Assembly: GCF_007289895.1 (NCBI RefSeq)
Contig: NZ_CP041660.1
Span: 2,046,001-2,110,000, forward strand
Reading direction: 5' to 3'
DNA from: Catenovulum sediminis
GTDB lineage: Bacteria; Pseudomonadota; Gammaproteobacteria; Enterobacterales; Alteromonadaceae
Length of the DNA stretch: 64,000 nt
The translations under genes and the position numbers were made by a program. The notes beneath the pieces were generated by a model. It was given only the letters and a program-made list of their open reading frames with translations. It was not told the origin of the DNA and ran no database searches. Shown in pieces: positions 38,458 to 48,255 of this stretch (positions are counted from its first letter, which is position 1; each line of letters starts with the position of its first letter).

Positions 38458-39729
38458 ATGAGTATCTTTGAACAGATGGAATCTAACGTACAGTGTTATG
38501 CAAACTCTTTTCCAGTTACTTTTAACAGAGCTAAAGGGTCATACTTGTATGATGACGAAGGCAATGCTTATTTGGACTTTCTTTCTGGAGCTGGCTCACT
38601 TAATTATGGTCACAACCCTGAAGAAATTAAACAGGCGTTAGTAGACTACATTATGGCTGATGGTGTTGCGCATGGTTTAGATATGCATACAACGGCTAAA
38701 GCTGATTTTATGCAAACATTGCAAGATGTTATTCTGCAGCCGCGCGGTTTAGATTATAAAATACAGTTTACAGGCCCAACAGGTGCAAATGCCGTTGAAG
38801 CAGCAATGAAATTAGCACGAAAAATTACAGGCCGTACCAATATTATCAGCTTTACCAATGGTTTCCACGGTGTAACTTTAGGTGCAGTGAGTGCAACTGG
38901 TAACCAGCACCACAGAGGCGGTGCAGGTGTACCATTAAGCGGTACCAGTCGTATGCCTTATTGTGGCTATTATGGTTACAATGCAGATACCTTAAAAATG
39001 ATCGACAAGCAATTGTCCGATCCATCTAGTGGTATCGATGCACCGGCGGCATTTATTGTTGAAACAGTCCAAGGTGAAGGCGGATTAAACGTTGCGACAC
39101 CTGAATGGCTGTTAGGCTTGCAGTCTTTGGCGCAAAAACATGGTGCTAAATTAATTGTTGACGATATTCAAGCTGGTTGTGGTCGTACGGGTCGTTTCTT
39201 TAGTTTTGAAGAAGCTGGGTTGAAACCAGATATAGTGACCTTATCCAAATCAATTAGTGGTTTTGGCTTGCCTTTAGCTGTGGTTTTATTAAAACCTGAA
39301 TTAGATGAATGGGCACCAGGTGAGCACAATGGTACTTTCCGTGGTAATAACCATGCATTTATCACGGCGACCAAAGCCTTAAAAACCTTTTGGGCAGATG
39401 AAAACTTCGAGAAGGAAGTTGTTGAAAAAGCGCAACTGGTAACCAGCTATTTTCAAGCTGTTGTTGATGATCTAGGTGTAACGCACGCTCGTTTAAAAGG
39501 TCGTGGTTTAATGCAGGGTATTGAATTTCGCAATGGTGAAATTGCTGACCGCATTACCTCTCGTTGTTTTGACAAAAATTTAATTGTTGAAACGGCCGGT
39601 AACCATAGCCAAGTTGTTAAATGTTTTTGTCCATTAACTATTGATAAAGCCGACTTAGAAAAAGGCTTGCAAATTATGGTTGATGCGATTGCTGCTGAGT
39701 TTAAAACTGACCTTAAAGTAGCAGTTTAA
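38458..39729 (+). CDS. ectB: Diaminobutyrate--2-oxoglutarate transaminase
   Basis: PLP enzyme that makes L-2,4-diaminobutyrate from aspartate semialdehyde and glutamate. The 423 residues carry [16 protein letters not shown], the PLP aspartate in [13 protein letters not shown] and the Schiff-base lysine in [17 protein letters not shown]. It begins two bases after the ectA stop, with a GAGGAA ribosome site inside the end of ectA. Confidence 0.96.
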   Translation: MSIFEQMESNVQCYANSFPVTFNRAKGSYLYDDEGNAYLDFLSGAGSLNYGHNPEEIKQALVDYIMADGVAHGLDMHTTAKADFMQTLQDVILQPRGLDYKIQFTGPTGANAVEAAMKLARKITGRTNIISFTNGFHGVTLGAVSATGNQHHRGGAGVPLSGTSRMPYCGYYGYNADTLKMIDKQLSDPSSGIDAPAAFIVETVQGEGGLNVATPEWLLGLQSLAQKHGAKLIVDDIQAGCGRTGRFFSFEEAGLKPDIVTLSKSISGFGLPLAVVLLKPELDEWAPGEHNGTFRGNNHAFITATKALKTFWADENFEKEVVEKAQLVTSYFQAVVDDLGVTHARLKGRGLMQGIEFRNGEIADRITSRCFDKNLIVETAGNHSQVVKCFCPLTIDKADLEKGLQIMVDAIAAEFKTDLKVAV

Positions 39730-39743
39730 GGAGATTATTTTTT

Positions 39744-40145
39744 ATGATAGTTAGAAATTTAAAAGAAGCCGAACAGTCAGAACGTAAAATTGTCAGTGAA
39801 GGATGGGACAGTACTCGCTTGTTACTTAAAGGTGACAACATGGGGTTTTCTTTTCATATCACCACTATTTTTGAAGGTGCAGAGCTGCATTTGCACTATA
39901 AAAATCACTTAGAATCGGTTTATTGTATTTCTGGTGAAGGTTCGGTTGAAGATTTAGCCGACGGTACAGTTCACCCAATAGAGCCGGGTGTGATCTACAT
40001 TTTAGATAAGCATGATAAGCACATTTTACGTGCGACTAAAGAAATGAAAATGGCCTGTGTATTTAACCCTCCATTACACGGCAAAGAAGTGCACGATGAA
40101 ACCGGCGCGTACGCACTTGAAGCTGAACCAGTCAGTGGTGACTAA
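39744..40145 (+). CDS. ectC: L-ectoine synthase
   Basis: Cupin-fold enzyme that cyclises N-gamma-acetyl-diaminobutyrate to ectoine. The 133 residues begin [21 protein letters not shown] and contain the iron/substrate-site pattern [18 protein letters not shown], then [13 protein letters not shown]. The ribosome site GGAG precedes the ATG. A strong hairpin follows before the aspartokinase gene. No ectD hydroxylase is seen nearby. Confidence 0.96.
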   Translation: MIVRNLKEAEQSERKIVSEGWDSTRLLLKGDNMGFSFHITTIFEGAELHLHYKNHLESVYCISGEGSVEDLADGTVHPIEPGVIYILDKHDKHILRATKEMKMACVFNPPLHGKEVHDETGAYALEAEPVSGD

Positions 40146-40153
40146 GATATACC

Positions 40154-40181
40154 AAGCAGGTAGTTAACTACCTGCTTTTCC
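40154..40181 (+). terminator. Hairpin between ectC and ask (terminator or attenuator)
   Basis: A 24-bp palindrome (40154-40177) folding as AAGCAGGTAG / CTACCTGCTT with a TTAA loop, followed by TTCCCC. The short T tract suggests partial termination that would lower expression of ask and the genes beyond it relative to ectABC. Confidence 0.55.
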
Positions 40182-40229
40182 CCTTGTATATCGCACCTTA
40201 TTTATTAAATAAATAGAGAACAAAATTCA

Positions 40230-41657
40230 ATGAACGGATCAAATAGTCATACGGTCGAAAAAATCGGCGGTACTTCTATGAGTCAGTACCAAGCGGTACG
40301 AGACAACATAATGTTAAATCAACAGCTGAAAAATCCTTATCAAAGGATTTTTGTCGTTTCCGCTTATGCAGGCATGACCAATTTGTTGTTGGAGCACAAA
40401 AAAACAGCTGAACCGGGCGTTTACGGTCGATTTGCCAGTGCAGAAGAAGACAGATCATGGATGGAAGCGTTTGAAACTGTGCGCAGTAAAATGGTTGAAA
40501 CTAACTTAGAATTATTTGGTGAAACTGCGCTGCGCGAAAAAGCAGATCGTTTTATTTTACGACGTTTAGACGATGCAGAGCGCGCATTAACTGACTTAAA
40601 TAATTTGTGTCAACATGGCCATTTTGAGATTGGCGATCACTTACTTAAAGTGCGTGAAATGTTGGCCAGTATCGGCGAAGCACACAGTGCTTGGAACTTA
40701 GCGCATTTATTGCAAAAAGAAGGGATCAATGCCGTATTTGTTGATTTAACTGGTTGGGATATCGACAAAGCCGTTGATATGGACGAGCTGATCAAGGAAA
40801 AATTCTGGTCGCTAGACTTAAAGGAATGTTTGCCAATTGCAACGGGTTATTGTCATAGTGCCAAAGGTTTAATGGCAACTTTTGATCGCGGTTATAGTGA
40901 AATGACATTTAGTCGTATTGCGGTTTTGACTAAAGCAGAAGAAGCGATTATTCACAAAGAATATCACTTAAGTAGCGCTGATCCTAAAATGGTGGGTTTA
41001 GATAAAGTCGTGCCTATTGGTTTAACTAACTATGATGTTGCGGATCAGCTCGCTAATTTAGGGATGGAAGCCATTCACCCAAGAGCCGCTAAAGGACTGC
41101 GCCAATCAGAAATTTCGTTGCGAGTGAAAAACACATTCGAGCCAGAGCACAAAGGTACGTTAATTACTTCAACTTATGTCAGTGACAAACCTAAAGTTGA
41201 AATTGTTGCGGGTCGACAAAATGTATATTCATTTGAGCTATTTGACCAAGACATGATGGGCCAAGTAAACCGTTTTGACATTGAGACTTTAGCGCTTATC
41301 AATGAGCTAAAAATTCAAATGGTGAGTAAAGATGTAACGGCAAACAGTATTACGCATTATTTGAGTTGTAACCTGAAAAAAGCAAAACGCTTACAAACCT
41401 TATTGGAAAATAAATTCCCAGAAGCCGAAGTGAATGTGCGTAAAGTGTGTATTGTTTCAGCTATCGGTAGCGATATGCAAGAAGCGGGTATGCTAGCACG
41501 AGCTGTCAAAGCAATCGCTGAGCAAGGCATCAGCATACAGGCGCTGCATCAATCTATGCGTCAGGTAGACATTCAGTTTGTTTTGGATGAGAAGCATTTT
41601 GAAACCGCAACCGTTGCATTGCATAAACATTTAGTTGAGCAAGAAAACGAGGTTTAA
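40230..41657 (+). CDS. ask: Ectoine-specialised aspartate kinase
   Basis: Aspartokinase of the Ask_Ect type, supplying aspartyl phosphate for ectoine synthesis and thought to be less feedback-inhibited than the housekeeping enzymes. The 475 residues contain the N-terminal VEKIGGTSM kinase motif, FVVSAYAGMTNLL, the ATFDRGYSEMTFSRIA segment and C-terminal ACT domains. It belongs to the ect operon, 84 bases behind ectC. Its last codons overlap or abut the methyltransferase gene. Confidence 0.93.
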   Translation: MNGSNSHTVEKIGGTSMSQYQAVRDNIMLNQQLKNPYQRIFVVSAYAGMTNLLLEHKKTAEPGVYGRFASAEEDRSWMEAFETVRSKMVETNLELFGETALREKADRFILRRLDDAERALTDLNNLCQHGHFEIGDHLLKVREMLASIGEAHSAWNLAHLLQKEGINAVFVDLTGWDIDKAVDMDELIKEKFWSLDLKECLPIATGYCHSAKGLMATFDRGYSEMTFSRIAVLTKAEEAIIHKEYHLSSADPKMVGLDKVVPIGLTNYDVADQLANLGMEAIHPRAAKGLRQSEISLRVKNTFEPEHKGTLITSTYVSDKPKVEIVAGRQNVYSFELFDQDMMGQVNRFDIETLALINELKIQMVSKDVTANSITHYLSCNLKKAKRLQTLLENKFPEAEVNVRKVCIVSAIGSDMQEAGMLARAVKAIAEQGISIQALHQSMRQVDIQFVLDEKHFETATVALHKHLVEQENEV

Positions 41658-41658
41658 T

Positions 41659-42312
41659 ATTAAGTATAAAACCACACCCATACGCTCTAGCTCAGATGAC
41701 TTCTGGGCTTACGGCGTAAATATTACAAAACCAAACCATCCACATGTAACAGATATACGTGAGGATGGTTTTGTTCCTCAACATTTCGCTTCTAAAGTCT
41801 GGCAGTCAAATTTTTTATTGATGGACATGCTATCTGCACTCCCAGTTAAAAACCAACTCAATGTTATCGAGATTGGCGCTGGTTGGGGCGCACTGAGCGT
41901 TTTTATGAATAAGCACTTTGACGCGGCAGTCATTGCCAGTGATTTGGATGAAAACTTATGGCCGTATCAACAAATGTTGGCGCAGCGAAATGATTCTAAT
42001 ATTACCAGCAAAGTATTACCTATCGAACAAATAACAGATCGAGTGCTCGCAGAAACCGATCTGATTATCGCTTCTGATATTTGTTATGACAATGATACCA
42101 AAAATGCATTACAAAGCTTAGTTGAGTTGGTTGCATGCCGCAACGATGTCGTGTTTTTGTTGGCGGATATTGGGCGTAAAGCTTTTATGCGCTTAAGTGA
42201 AGATAACGAAATTTTTCAAGATGTGAAATTGCGTCCACGCAGTATATCAGAGCCCGTAGATATGCAAGGTTATGTATTGTCGGTTAATCCAATCAGGGAA
42301 ATATTATGTTAG
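41659..42312 (+). CDS. Class I SAM-dependent methyltransferase, start uncertain
   Basis: Small methyltransferase of unknown substrate. Visible are the SAM-binding motif VIEIGAGWGALSVF, the acidic strand end VIASDLDENLWPYQQML and LIIASDICYDN, a pattern shared with lysine/protein methyltransferases of the Methyltransf_16 type. No ATG or GTG stands near the start. ATT at 41659 has GAGG seven to eight bases before it and lies just after the ask stop; TTG at 41635 lies inside ask without a ribosome site. The end overlaps the symporter start by seven bases. I give the ATT start with low certainty. Confidence 0.65.
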   Translation: MKYKTTPIRSSSDDFWAYGVNITKPNHPHVTDIREDGFVPQHFASKVWQSNFLLMDMLSALPVKNQLNVIEIGAGWGALSVFMNKHFDAAVIASDLDENLWPYQQMLAQRNDSNITSKVLPIEQITDRVLAETDLIIASDICYDNDTKNALQSLVELVACRNDVVFLLADIGRKAFMRLSEDNEIFQDVKLRPRSISEPVDMQGYVLSVNPIREILC

Positions 42313-43724
42313 TCAGCTTTATTGTTTTTCTATCTTGTTTTGCAATTATTGGGTTGAGCTCGGCCAAGTTCGCACAAAAAAATCGTGATGATTATTATTT
42401 GGCAGGTCGCAACGTATCCGCTTGGTTAACTGGGTTATCCGCCGTAGCAACTAATAATAGTGGTTACATGTTTATTGGTGTAATTGGTTACACCTATTAC
42501 ACAGGTTTAGCTGCAATGTGGTTAATGGTGGGCTGGATTATTGGTGACATAATCGCTTCTTTTTATGTTCACCAACACGTTAGAAGCAAAGCAAAAGAGA
42601 GACAAGCCGTTTCGATAATGTCGTTGGTGAGCCGTTGGCAAGGTGATAATCAAAAAGTGCTTAGGCAAATGTTGTCATGGACCGCACTGATACTGATGAT
42701 AGCCTATGCAGCAGCACAATTTATCGCAGGCAGTAAAGCACTGCATGTTTTACTGGATTGGCCATTATGGATGGGTGCTATTCTAGTCTCAGTTTTAGTT
42801 GCCGCCTATTGTTTTGCGGGGGGGATCAGAGCTTCAATCTGGACAGACGCGGCACAATCGTTTGTGATGATATTAGCGATGAGTTTATTGATGTTTGTTG
42901 CAATTGATAACATAGGGGGCGTTGCTGCTGTTTACGATAAACTTGAGCAAATCCCTGGTTATTTTGATGTTGCTCCAGACGATTTAATGATCCCCGGTAC
43001 GGCCGGCATTATCGCTTTTGCAGTCGGTTGGGTATTTGCAGGCTTTTCGGTTGTGGGTCAGCCTCATATTATGGTTCGTTTTATTGCATTGGATGGTCAA
43101 CAAAAAATGTGGGTCATGCGGATGTGGTACTACGTTTGGTTCAGTCTATTTTATTTAATGGCAACCACTGTCGGCTTATTAAGCCGCATTTTGTTAGATA
43201 CTGGTGGCAGCTTTGACGCTGAGCTTGCGCTGCCAATGATGGCAGTTGAGTTATTGCCTGATTGGTTAGTCGGGTTAATTCTAGCAGGGATTTTTGCTGC
43301 GACATTATCAACCGCAGATTCTCTAATACTGAGCGCCTCAGCGGCAGTATCACAAGATTGTTTACCTAAAGCGATTGATAAAACCTGGTTGATTAAAACC
43401 ATTACCTTATTGATCACCGTGTTGACATTGGTGGTCGCGTTATTTGCCAAACAAGGTGTATTTGAATTAGTCGTCTTTGCTTGGTCAACTTTGGGCTGTG
43501 CCATTGCGCCACTGCTGATTGGTTTTATCCGAGGCTGGCAAATTAGCCAATGGCGCGCTATTTTTGTAGTGGTACTCGGGGTAGGAACCGCCCTTATTTG
43601 GCGCGCGCTTGGCTGGCATGCTCAAATTTACGAAGGTTTAGCCGGTATTTTATTGAGTTTGTTTGCTTTTTATATACTACGACAGTCTCAGCAAGAAGTA
43701 TTTGCAAAAGATGGAGCGAGTTAG
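42306..43724 (+). CDS. Sodium:solute symporter (SSS/PutP family)
   Basis: Polytopic inner-membrane transporter. The 472 residues hold about 12-13 membrane helices, starting with the family-typical DDYYLAGRNVSAWLTGLSAVATNNSGYMFIG and including GWVFAGFSVVGQPHIMVRF and the sodium-site helix AGIFAATLSTADSLILSASA. It resembles proline and other compatible-solute carriers. Coupling to the ect operon suggests uptake of an osmolyte or of leaked ectoine, but the substrate cannot be read from the sequence. Confidence 0.86.
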   Translation: MLVSFIVFLSCFAIIGLSSAKFAQKNRDDYYLAGRNVSAWLTGLSAVATNNSGYMFIGVIGYTYYTGLAAMWLMVGWIIGDIIASFYVHQHVRSKAKERQAVSIMSLVSRWQGDNQKVLRQMLSWTALILMIAYAAAQFIAGSKALHVLLDWPLWMGAILVSVLVAAYCFAGGIRASIWTDAAQSFVMILAMSLLMFVAIDNIGGVAAVYDKLEQIPGYFDVAPDDLMIPGTAGIIAFAVGWVFAGFSVVGQPHIMVRFIALDGQQKMWVMRMWYYVWFSLFYLMATTVGLLSRILLDTGGSFDAELALPMMAVELLPDWLVGLILAGIFAATLSTADSLILSASAAVSQDCLPKAIDKTWLIKTITLLITVLTLVVALFAKQGVFELVVFAWSTLGCAIAPLLIGFIRGWQISQWRAIFVVVLGVGTALIWRALGWHAQIYEGLAGILLSLFAFYILRQSQQEVFAKDGAS

Positions 43725-44615
43725 TTGAAAACTAAAGTAAGGTTTTTATCATTCAGTTTTATTTTCTGCTGGTTTTTCTTTTCGCAATCTTCTTTGGCGC
43801 AAGAAGCTGAACAAGTTGTTGAGCAAGAACGTAAACTGGCAGAAAAAATCGAAAAACTAGAAGAGCCTTTGTATACCCCATTTATTGAGCGGTATTTATT
43901 AGATGAAGTAAAAACGATTCGGCAAGAGCAACAGATACTGCGAACTGAAATCGCTGAAAAGTTAGCTGGTGCTAAACTTGAATCGTCTGACCGAGCATTA
44001 AGGTATACATCAGACACAGTCAATAATGTGTTTTTCATTATTACCGCTGCTGCATCAGTGTTAGTTTTAATGGGATGGCGCTCCTTGCGTGATATTCAAA
44101 CGCAAATAGAGGAACACGTGAGCAATAAAGTTAGCTCGGTGAGTGATGAATATGAAAAACGCTTATCAGATGTCGAAGAAAAACTGAAGAAGCGCTCAGA
44201 GCAAATTATTTCGACACAGGAAGAAATCGCCAGAGCTAATCAATTACATGCGTTATGGATGCGAGCTGGGCTGGAAAATAATCCGCAACAAAAAGTAAAA
44301 CTCTATGATGAGATACTCGATCTGCACAGTGAAGATGTTGAAGCCATTACCTATAAAGCGGACGCTGTCTTAGAATTAGGTGAATGTGAATGGGCACTTA
44401 ATCTATCGAGTAAAGCGCTCGAATTGGATCAGGATTACGCCCTAGCTTATTGGCAGCGCGCCTGTGCTCATGCTGCGCTTGGTCAAATCGAAAGCGCGAT
44501 AGAAGATATACATATAGCACTGGAGAAGTCACCCGTACTGGCAAGTGAACTTGCACATGAAAGTATGTTCCAGACCTTGTATGAGGAAGAAGAATTTAAA
44601 AAATTACTTGCTTAA
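43725..44615 (+). CDS. Membrane-anchored coiled-coil / TPR protein
   Basis: 296 residues starting at TTG 43725, supported by GGAG at 43713-43716. An N-terminal signal peptide (about 1-25, ending SSLAQ) is followed by a charged helical region, a membrane segment (about 100-118), a coiled coil (about 125-170) and two or three TPR-like repeats (AITYKADAVLELGECEWALN..., YALAYWQRACAHAALGQIESA...). The repeats would be cytoplasmic if the signal is cleaved. It begins directly at the symporter stop, so it is probably co-transcribed. I do not recognise a named family. Confidence 0.75.
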   Translation: MKTKVRFLSFSFIFCWFFFSQSSLAQEAEQVVEQERKLAEKIEKLEEPLYTPFIERYLLDEVKTIRQEQQILRTEIAEKLAGAKLESSDRALRYTSDTVNNVFFIITAAASVLVLMGWRSLRDIQTQIEEHVSNKVSSVSDEYEKRLSDVEEKLKKRSEQIISTQEEIARANQLHALWMRAGLENNPQQKVKLYDEILDLHSEDVEAITYKADAVLELGECEWALNLSSKALELDQDYALAYWQRACAHAALGQIESAIEDIHIALEKSPVLASELAHESMFQTLYEEEEFKKLLA

Positions 44616-44701
44616 TATTTGCACATTTCAAACTCGCCGACTAGGCTTAGATCGCAAACAGAATTGATTAAAATAAATAAATGGTGAGATGGAGTTTGAA
44701 T

Positions 44702-44905
44702 ATGTCTGTTACATCTAAAGATATTGTTAGAACCGCTTTTATTATTTTTGCACTTGTATTGTGCTACCAAATTGTATTTGTCAGTGCCAGTCAAATAGAT
44801 TGGTTTGCTGCACCAATCGCATCTTTAGTGTATGCATTGCTTGCCTTTGCAGTGCAGCGCAGTAGCAGATCTCAGTCAAATAACTCAATGCGACAAATGG
44901 AGTAA
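44702..44905 (+). CDS. Small two-helix membrane protein
   Basis: 67 residues from the ATG at 44702, preceded by GGAG (44691-44694). Two hydrophobic segments (about residues 10-27 and 34-52) and a polar tail rich in Ser, Arg and Asn. No family is recognised. It lies three bases before the DUF2789 gene and 86 bases after the TPR gene. Confidence 0.6.
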   Translation: MSVTSKDIVRTAFIIFALVLCYQIVFVSASQIDWFAAPIASLVYALLAFAVQRSSRSQSNNSMRQME

Positions 44906-44908
44906 AAT

Positions 44909-45142
44909 ATGGAAACAGAATTTCATACTTTAGGTAATTTATTTGAGCAATTAGGTATAGCCGATAACGAACAGGCGATTGATGCATTTATTGATAAGCA
45001 CAAGCCTTTGCCAAACAATATTCAGTTACACCAAGCATCTTTTTGGAGTGCAGGGCAAAAATCATTTTTGCATGAAGCCATTGCAGCTGACGCTGATTGG
45101 GCTGAAGTTGTCGACCAGCTTGATGCTATGTTACGTGATTAA
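44909..45142 (+). CDS. DUF2789 family protein
   Basis: 77-residue acidic cytoplasmic protein matching the DUF2789 pattern: an N-terminal HTLGNLFEQLGI, a middle FIDKHKPLPNNIQLHQASFW and a C-terminal FLHEAIAADADWAEVVDQLD. The family's function is unknown; it is widespread in marine gammaproteobacteria. Followed by an intrinsic terminator 110 bases on. Confidence 0.82.
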   Translation: METEFHTLGNLFEQLGIADNEQAIDAFIDKHKPLPNNIQLHQASFWSAGQKSFLHEAIAADADWAEVVDQLDAMLRD

Positions 45143-45251
45143 AATTCTTCACAAAAAACGATTAAAACAACAGCTTGTAAAATAACTTTGGCTAGATTTC
45201 AGCGAACGATTTAGCTCTTTGAACCTTACATTCTACATGCTTTCTGATATT

Positions 45252-45276
45252 AAAAGGCGCTTTTAGCGCCTTTTTT
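45252..45276 (+). terminator. Intrinsic terminator after the DUF2789 gene
   Basis: Stem AAAAGGCGC (45252-45260) and GCGCCTTTT (45266-45274), 5-nt loop, followed by more T. It probably ends the transcript coming from the ectoine/symporter side. The rest of the 325-base gap up to the amylase gene shows no other clear element. Confidence 0.75.
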
Positions 45277-45467
45277 CTTCCATCAAATATATCCTTACAA
45301 TAAAACAAACGACTGCATAACTGTTATCTGTAGGCGGGCAGGTAGATTATGTGGCTGTGTTTAAGCCAAAAAGAGACTTTTTAAAAGCTAGCTGTGAGTT
45401 TGCTTAATGGTCAATTGATAATAAAAGCGGAATACTTTGCTTTTTATTCTTAATACTTGGCTTACTA

Positions 45468-47183
45468 ATGAAAATTCAATTAACACTTATCTCGGCTGCT
45501 TGCAGTGTCGCGCTACTGAATGCCTGCAGTGTTTTTTCCGGTCAACCTGATTCTGCGAATCAACAAGATAATCAAAACAATACGGCGGTCAGTTTATACG
45601 GGACGCTGGAACCGTTTGCGCAAGAAGCTGTATATTTTGCATTAACAGATCGTTTTGTTGATGCAGATAAAAATAATAATTACCCTGAACAAGGGAAAGA
45701 TTGGGGCAACGGTCAGTGGGGAACGTTTGATCGGTTACTCGCCGGGCCCAATGGTCAGAGCGCTAATGTCGGTTATTTAGGTGGCGATTTTAAAGGTGTA
45801 TTGAACAACGCTGAATATATCGCAAATTTGGGTTTCACCTCTGTCTGGTTAACGCCTATTTGGGATAATCCGGAATATGCATTTAACGGCGGTGAAACCA
45901 TTACCTTTGATGGTGGATACAAAGACGGTGGCAAAACGGGTTATCATGGCTATTGGGCACATAATTTTTATCAACCAGATGAGCATTTAGTTTCAACGGA
46001 TCTTTCGTTTAGAGCGTTTTCAGCCGGTTTAAAACAACACAATTTAAAATTTGTATTAGACATAGTCGCTAACCATGGTTCGCCAGCTTACTCGATGCCT
46101 GAGGCAATGCCACAGTATGGTAAAATTTACGACGCAACGGGTAATTTGCTGGCCGATCACCAGAATCTTCATCCAACCAAGTTAGACAAAAATAATCCTT
46201 TGCATCAGTTCTACAACACGCACACTGGGTTGGCGCAACTATCTGATATTGATGAAAATAACCCATCAGCATTTGAATATTTAACCGATGCGTATTTATA
46301 TTGGATTGCGCAAGGAGTCGACGCAATACGGATAGATACTATCCGCGAAATGCCTCATCATTTTTGGTATCGGGTAAGCAAAAAAATCAGACAGCATTAC
46401 CCAGATATGTTTATGTTTGGCGAAAGTTATAATTATGATGCGAGCTTTATTGCCCAACATACTTATCCGCAAAATGGCGGGGTGAGTGTATTAGATTTTC
46501 CAGGGAGAGCATCTATCACGCAAACGTTTGAAAATAAAAATGCGAGCTACGCCGATATTGTCAGTTATTTACACCTTACGGATGAGGTTTACGCCAACCC
46601 TTATGAATTAATGACCTTTTATGATAACCATGATATGCCACGCATGAATGCGGATGATAACGGGTTTATTGATGCCAACAATTGGTTATTCACAAGTCGA
46701 GGCATCCCGGTGATTTATTATGGTTCAGAGATTAATTTTATGACGGGTAAAGCCGAGCATCAGGGCAACCGAAACTATTTTGGCCAACAAAATATTGAAA
46801 TTGCCAAAACACACCCGATTGCTTTGCAACTGAAACGAATTGCGGATGTGCGTAAAAATTCAATTGCACTGCAACGCGGTTTGCAACTTAATATCGAATT
46901 TAGCCAAGAAACGGCCGCATTCTATCGAATATATCAACATCAAGGTGAAAATCAAACCGCACTTGTACTGTTGAATAAAAGTGACTATGACCAAAAGGTT
47001 AAACTCAACAAGCTGCAAAATTTAGCTATCTGGCGAAACGCTTTTGATCAACAAAAGGTTGATTTAACGAAGCGTGAAGACTGGTTATTCGAGCTACAGC
47101 CTCATAGTGTGCAAGTGTATTTATTAGACAAAAGTTTAACCAATTCAAATTTAGTTGAAAAGGCTAGAAAAATGCAGCGATAG
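45468..47183 (+). CDS. GH13 alpha-amylase family lipoprotein
   Basis: Probable surface or periplasmic alpha-glucan hydrolase. The signal peptide ends in the lipobox LNAC with Cys20 as lipid anchor, followed by a Gln/Asn-rich linker. The TIM barrel carries all GH13 catalytic residues: nucleophile D290 (GVDAIRID), acid/base E319 (MFGES) and D389 (YDNHD), plus DIVANHG. A C-terminal beta domain is present. The 571 residues suit secreted alpha-amylases. It is convergent with an AraC regulator gene, five bases apart. Exact product specificity is open. Confidence 0.88.
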   Translation: MKIQLTLISAACSVALLNACSVFSGQPDSANQQDNQNNTAVSLYGTLEPFAQEAVYFALTDRFVDADKNNNYPEQGKDWGNGQWGTFDRLLAGPNGQSANVGYLGGDFKGVLNNAEYIANLGFTSVWLTPIWDNPEYAFNGGETITFDGGYKDGGKTGYHGYWAHNFYQPDEHLVSTDLSFRAFSAGLKQHNLKFVLDIVANHGSPAYSMPEAMPQYGKIYDATGNLLADHQNLHPTKLDKNNPLHQFYNTHTGLAQLSDIDENNPSAFEYLTDAYLYWIAQGVDAIRIDTIREMPHHFWYRVSKKIRQHYPDMFMFGESYNYDASFIAQHTYPQNGGVSVLDFPGRASITQTFENKNASYADIVSYLHLTDEVYANPYELMTFYDNHDMPRMNADDNGFIDANNWLFTSRGIPVIYYGSEINFMTGKAEHQGNRNYFGQQNIEIAKTHPIALQLKRIADVRKNSIALQRGLQLNIEFSQETAAFYRIYQHQGENQTALVLLNKSDYDQKVKLNKLQNLAIWRNAFDQQKVDLTKREDWLFELQPHSVQVYLLDKSLTNSNLVEKARKMQR

Positions 47184-47188
47184 GCGCA

Positions 47189-48061
47189 TTAATTCATTTC
47201 GCTCGCCAAAATGCGGTACTGGCTGGGCGAAATGTTCATCGATTGTTTAAATCGGGTCGAAAAATTAAACGCGTTATCATAGCCGACAGAATCAGCGATT
47301 TGTTGGATGGGGAGTTGTGTGGTTTTTAACAGCAACTGTGCTTTTTGCATACGAATTTTCGTGAGTTTTTGTAGTGGAGAGCAGGCAAACGTTTGTTGGC
47401 ATAATCGAAACAAGTGAGCGCGTGAATAATTGCATTGTTGACACATACGCTCGACCGTCCATTTTTCTTCCGGATGCAAAGCTATCTTACGGAACAAGCT
47501 TTGAATTCGTTTTACATTGAGGTCAACCGCCCCATTCAATTGTTGCAACTGGCGTTTTAGCAAAATAAATAACTGTTGCGCGTAGGTTTGATGCATTTGT
47601 TGTGTTAACGGGTCATCGGAAAAGCGTTCCTGCAACATATTTTGTAGTATCTGTGTACATTGTAATGCAAGATCTTGATACCTGAGTTTCGAAGCCGGTA
47701 TTAATTTTATGTGTTCTGGAAATGTTTGCCAGAATCCACCGGTGGGCAAGATAAACCATACGGTTTGCCATCCATGCAATGCGCATGCAGTGTAATTAAA
47801 CTGGCTGCCCGCGGGCACATACAAAATATCACCTACGTTAATATGTTCTAAGATAGGTTCATCTGCATGCCATACCCCCCGGCCCTTAACCGTCAATACA
47901 ATTAAGTGCTGTGGCAATATACGGGATACATGGTAATCGCCATCTAACAGCGACAAACCGCCCATGTTAATTTGCCAACTTTTAAATGCGGTGAATTCAT
48001 TATCTGCCAAATAATGTTCGACACAACGTTGACCTAGTTGAATGATATCGGCGCTTTGCAT
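47189..48061 (-). CDS. AraC family transcriptional regulator
   Basis: 290 residues with an N-terminal cupin-like sensor domain (DILYVPAGSQFNYTACALHGWQ) and a C-terminal double helix-turn-helix (WTVERMCQQCNYSRAHLFRLCQ..., QIADSVGYDNAFNFSTRFKQ, SPSQYR). Such regulators often sense sugars. It is divergent from the CBM9-like/DUF5916 gene (194 bases between starts) and convergent with the amylase gene, so it probably controls this saccharide locus. Confidence 0.88.
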   Translation of the reverse strand: MQSADIIQLGQRCVEHYLADNEFTAFKSWQINMGGLSLLDGDYHVSRILPQHLIVLTVKGRGVWHADEPILEHINVGDILYVPAGSQFNYTACALHGWQTVWFILPTGGFWQTFPEHIKLIPASKLRYQDLALQCTQILQNMLQERFSDDPLTQQMHQTYAQQLFILLKRQLQQLNGAVDLNVKRIQSLFRKIALHPEEKWTVERMCQQCNYSRAHLFRLCQQTFACSPLQKLTKIRMQKAQLLLKTTQLPIQQIADSVGYDNAFNFSTRFKQSMNISPSQYRILASEMN

Positions 48062-48255
48062 GTGTTTAACTTCCAGTTTAATCGACTCAACTATGATACC
48101 AATTCAAAGGCTTTGGATAACTAGCTAGATGGGGTATTGCATTCGTATTCAATAACATAGTTGAAACAAATCATATTATCTAACCAAAGTATTCGGCAAA
48201 TAATCGCTAGCGCGATGAAAGATGCAGACATCAACATGACCTACTAGAGCCTATT

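Noticed and set aside
48087-48164. 9-bp inverted repeat TCAACTATG/CATAGTTGA between the AraC and DUF5916 genes
   Set aside because: The arms are about 60 bases apart and too short to distinguish from chance; a looping operator is possible but unsupported.
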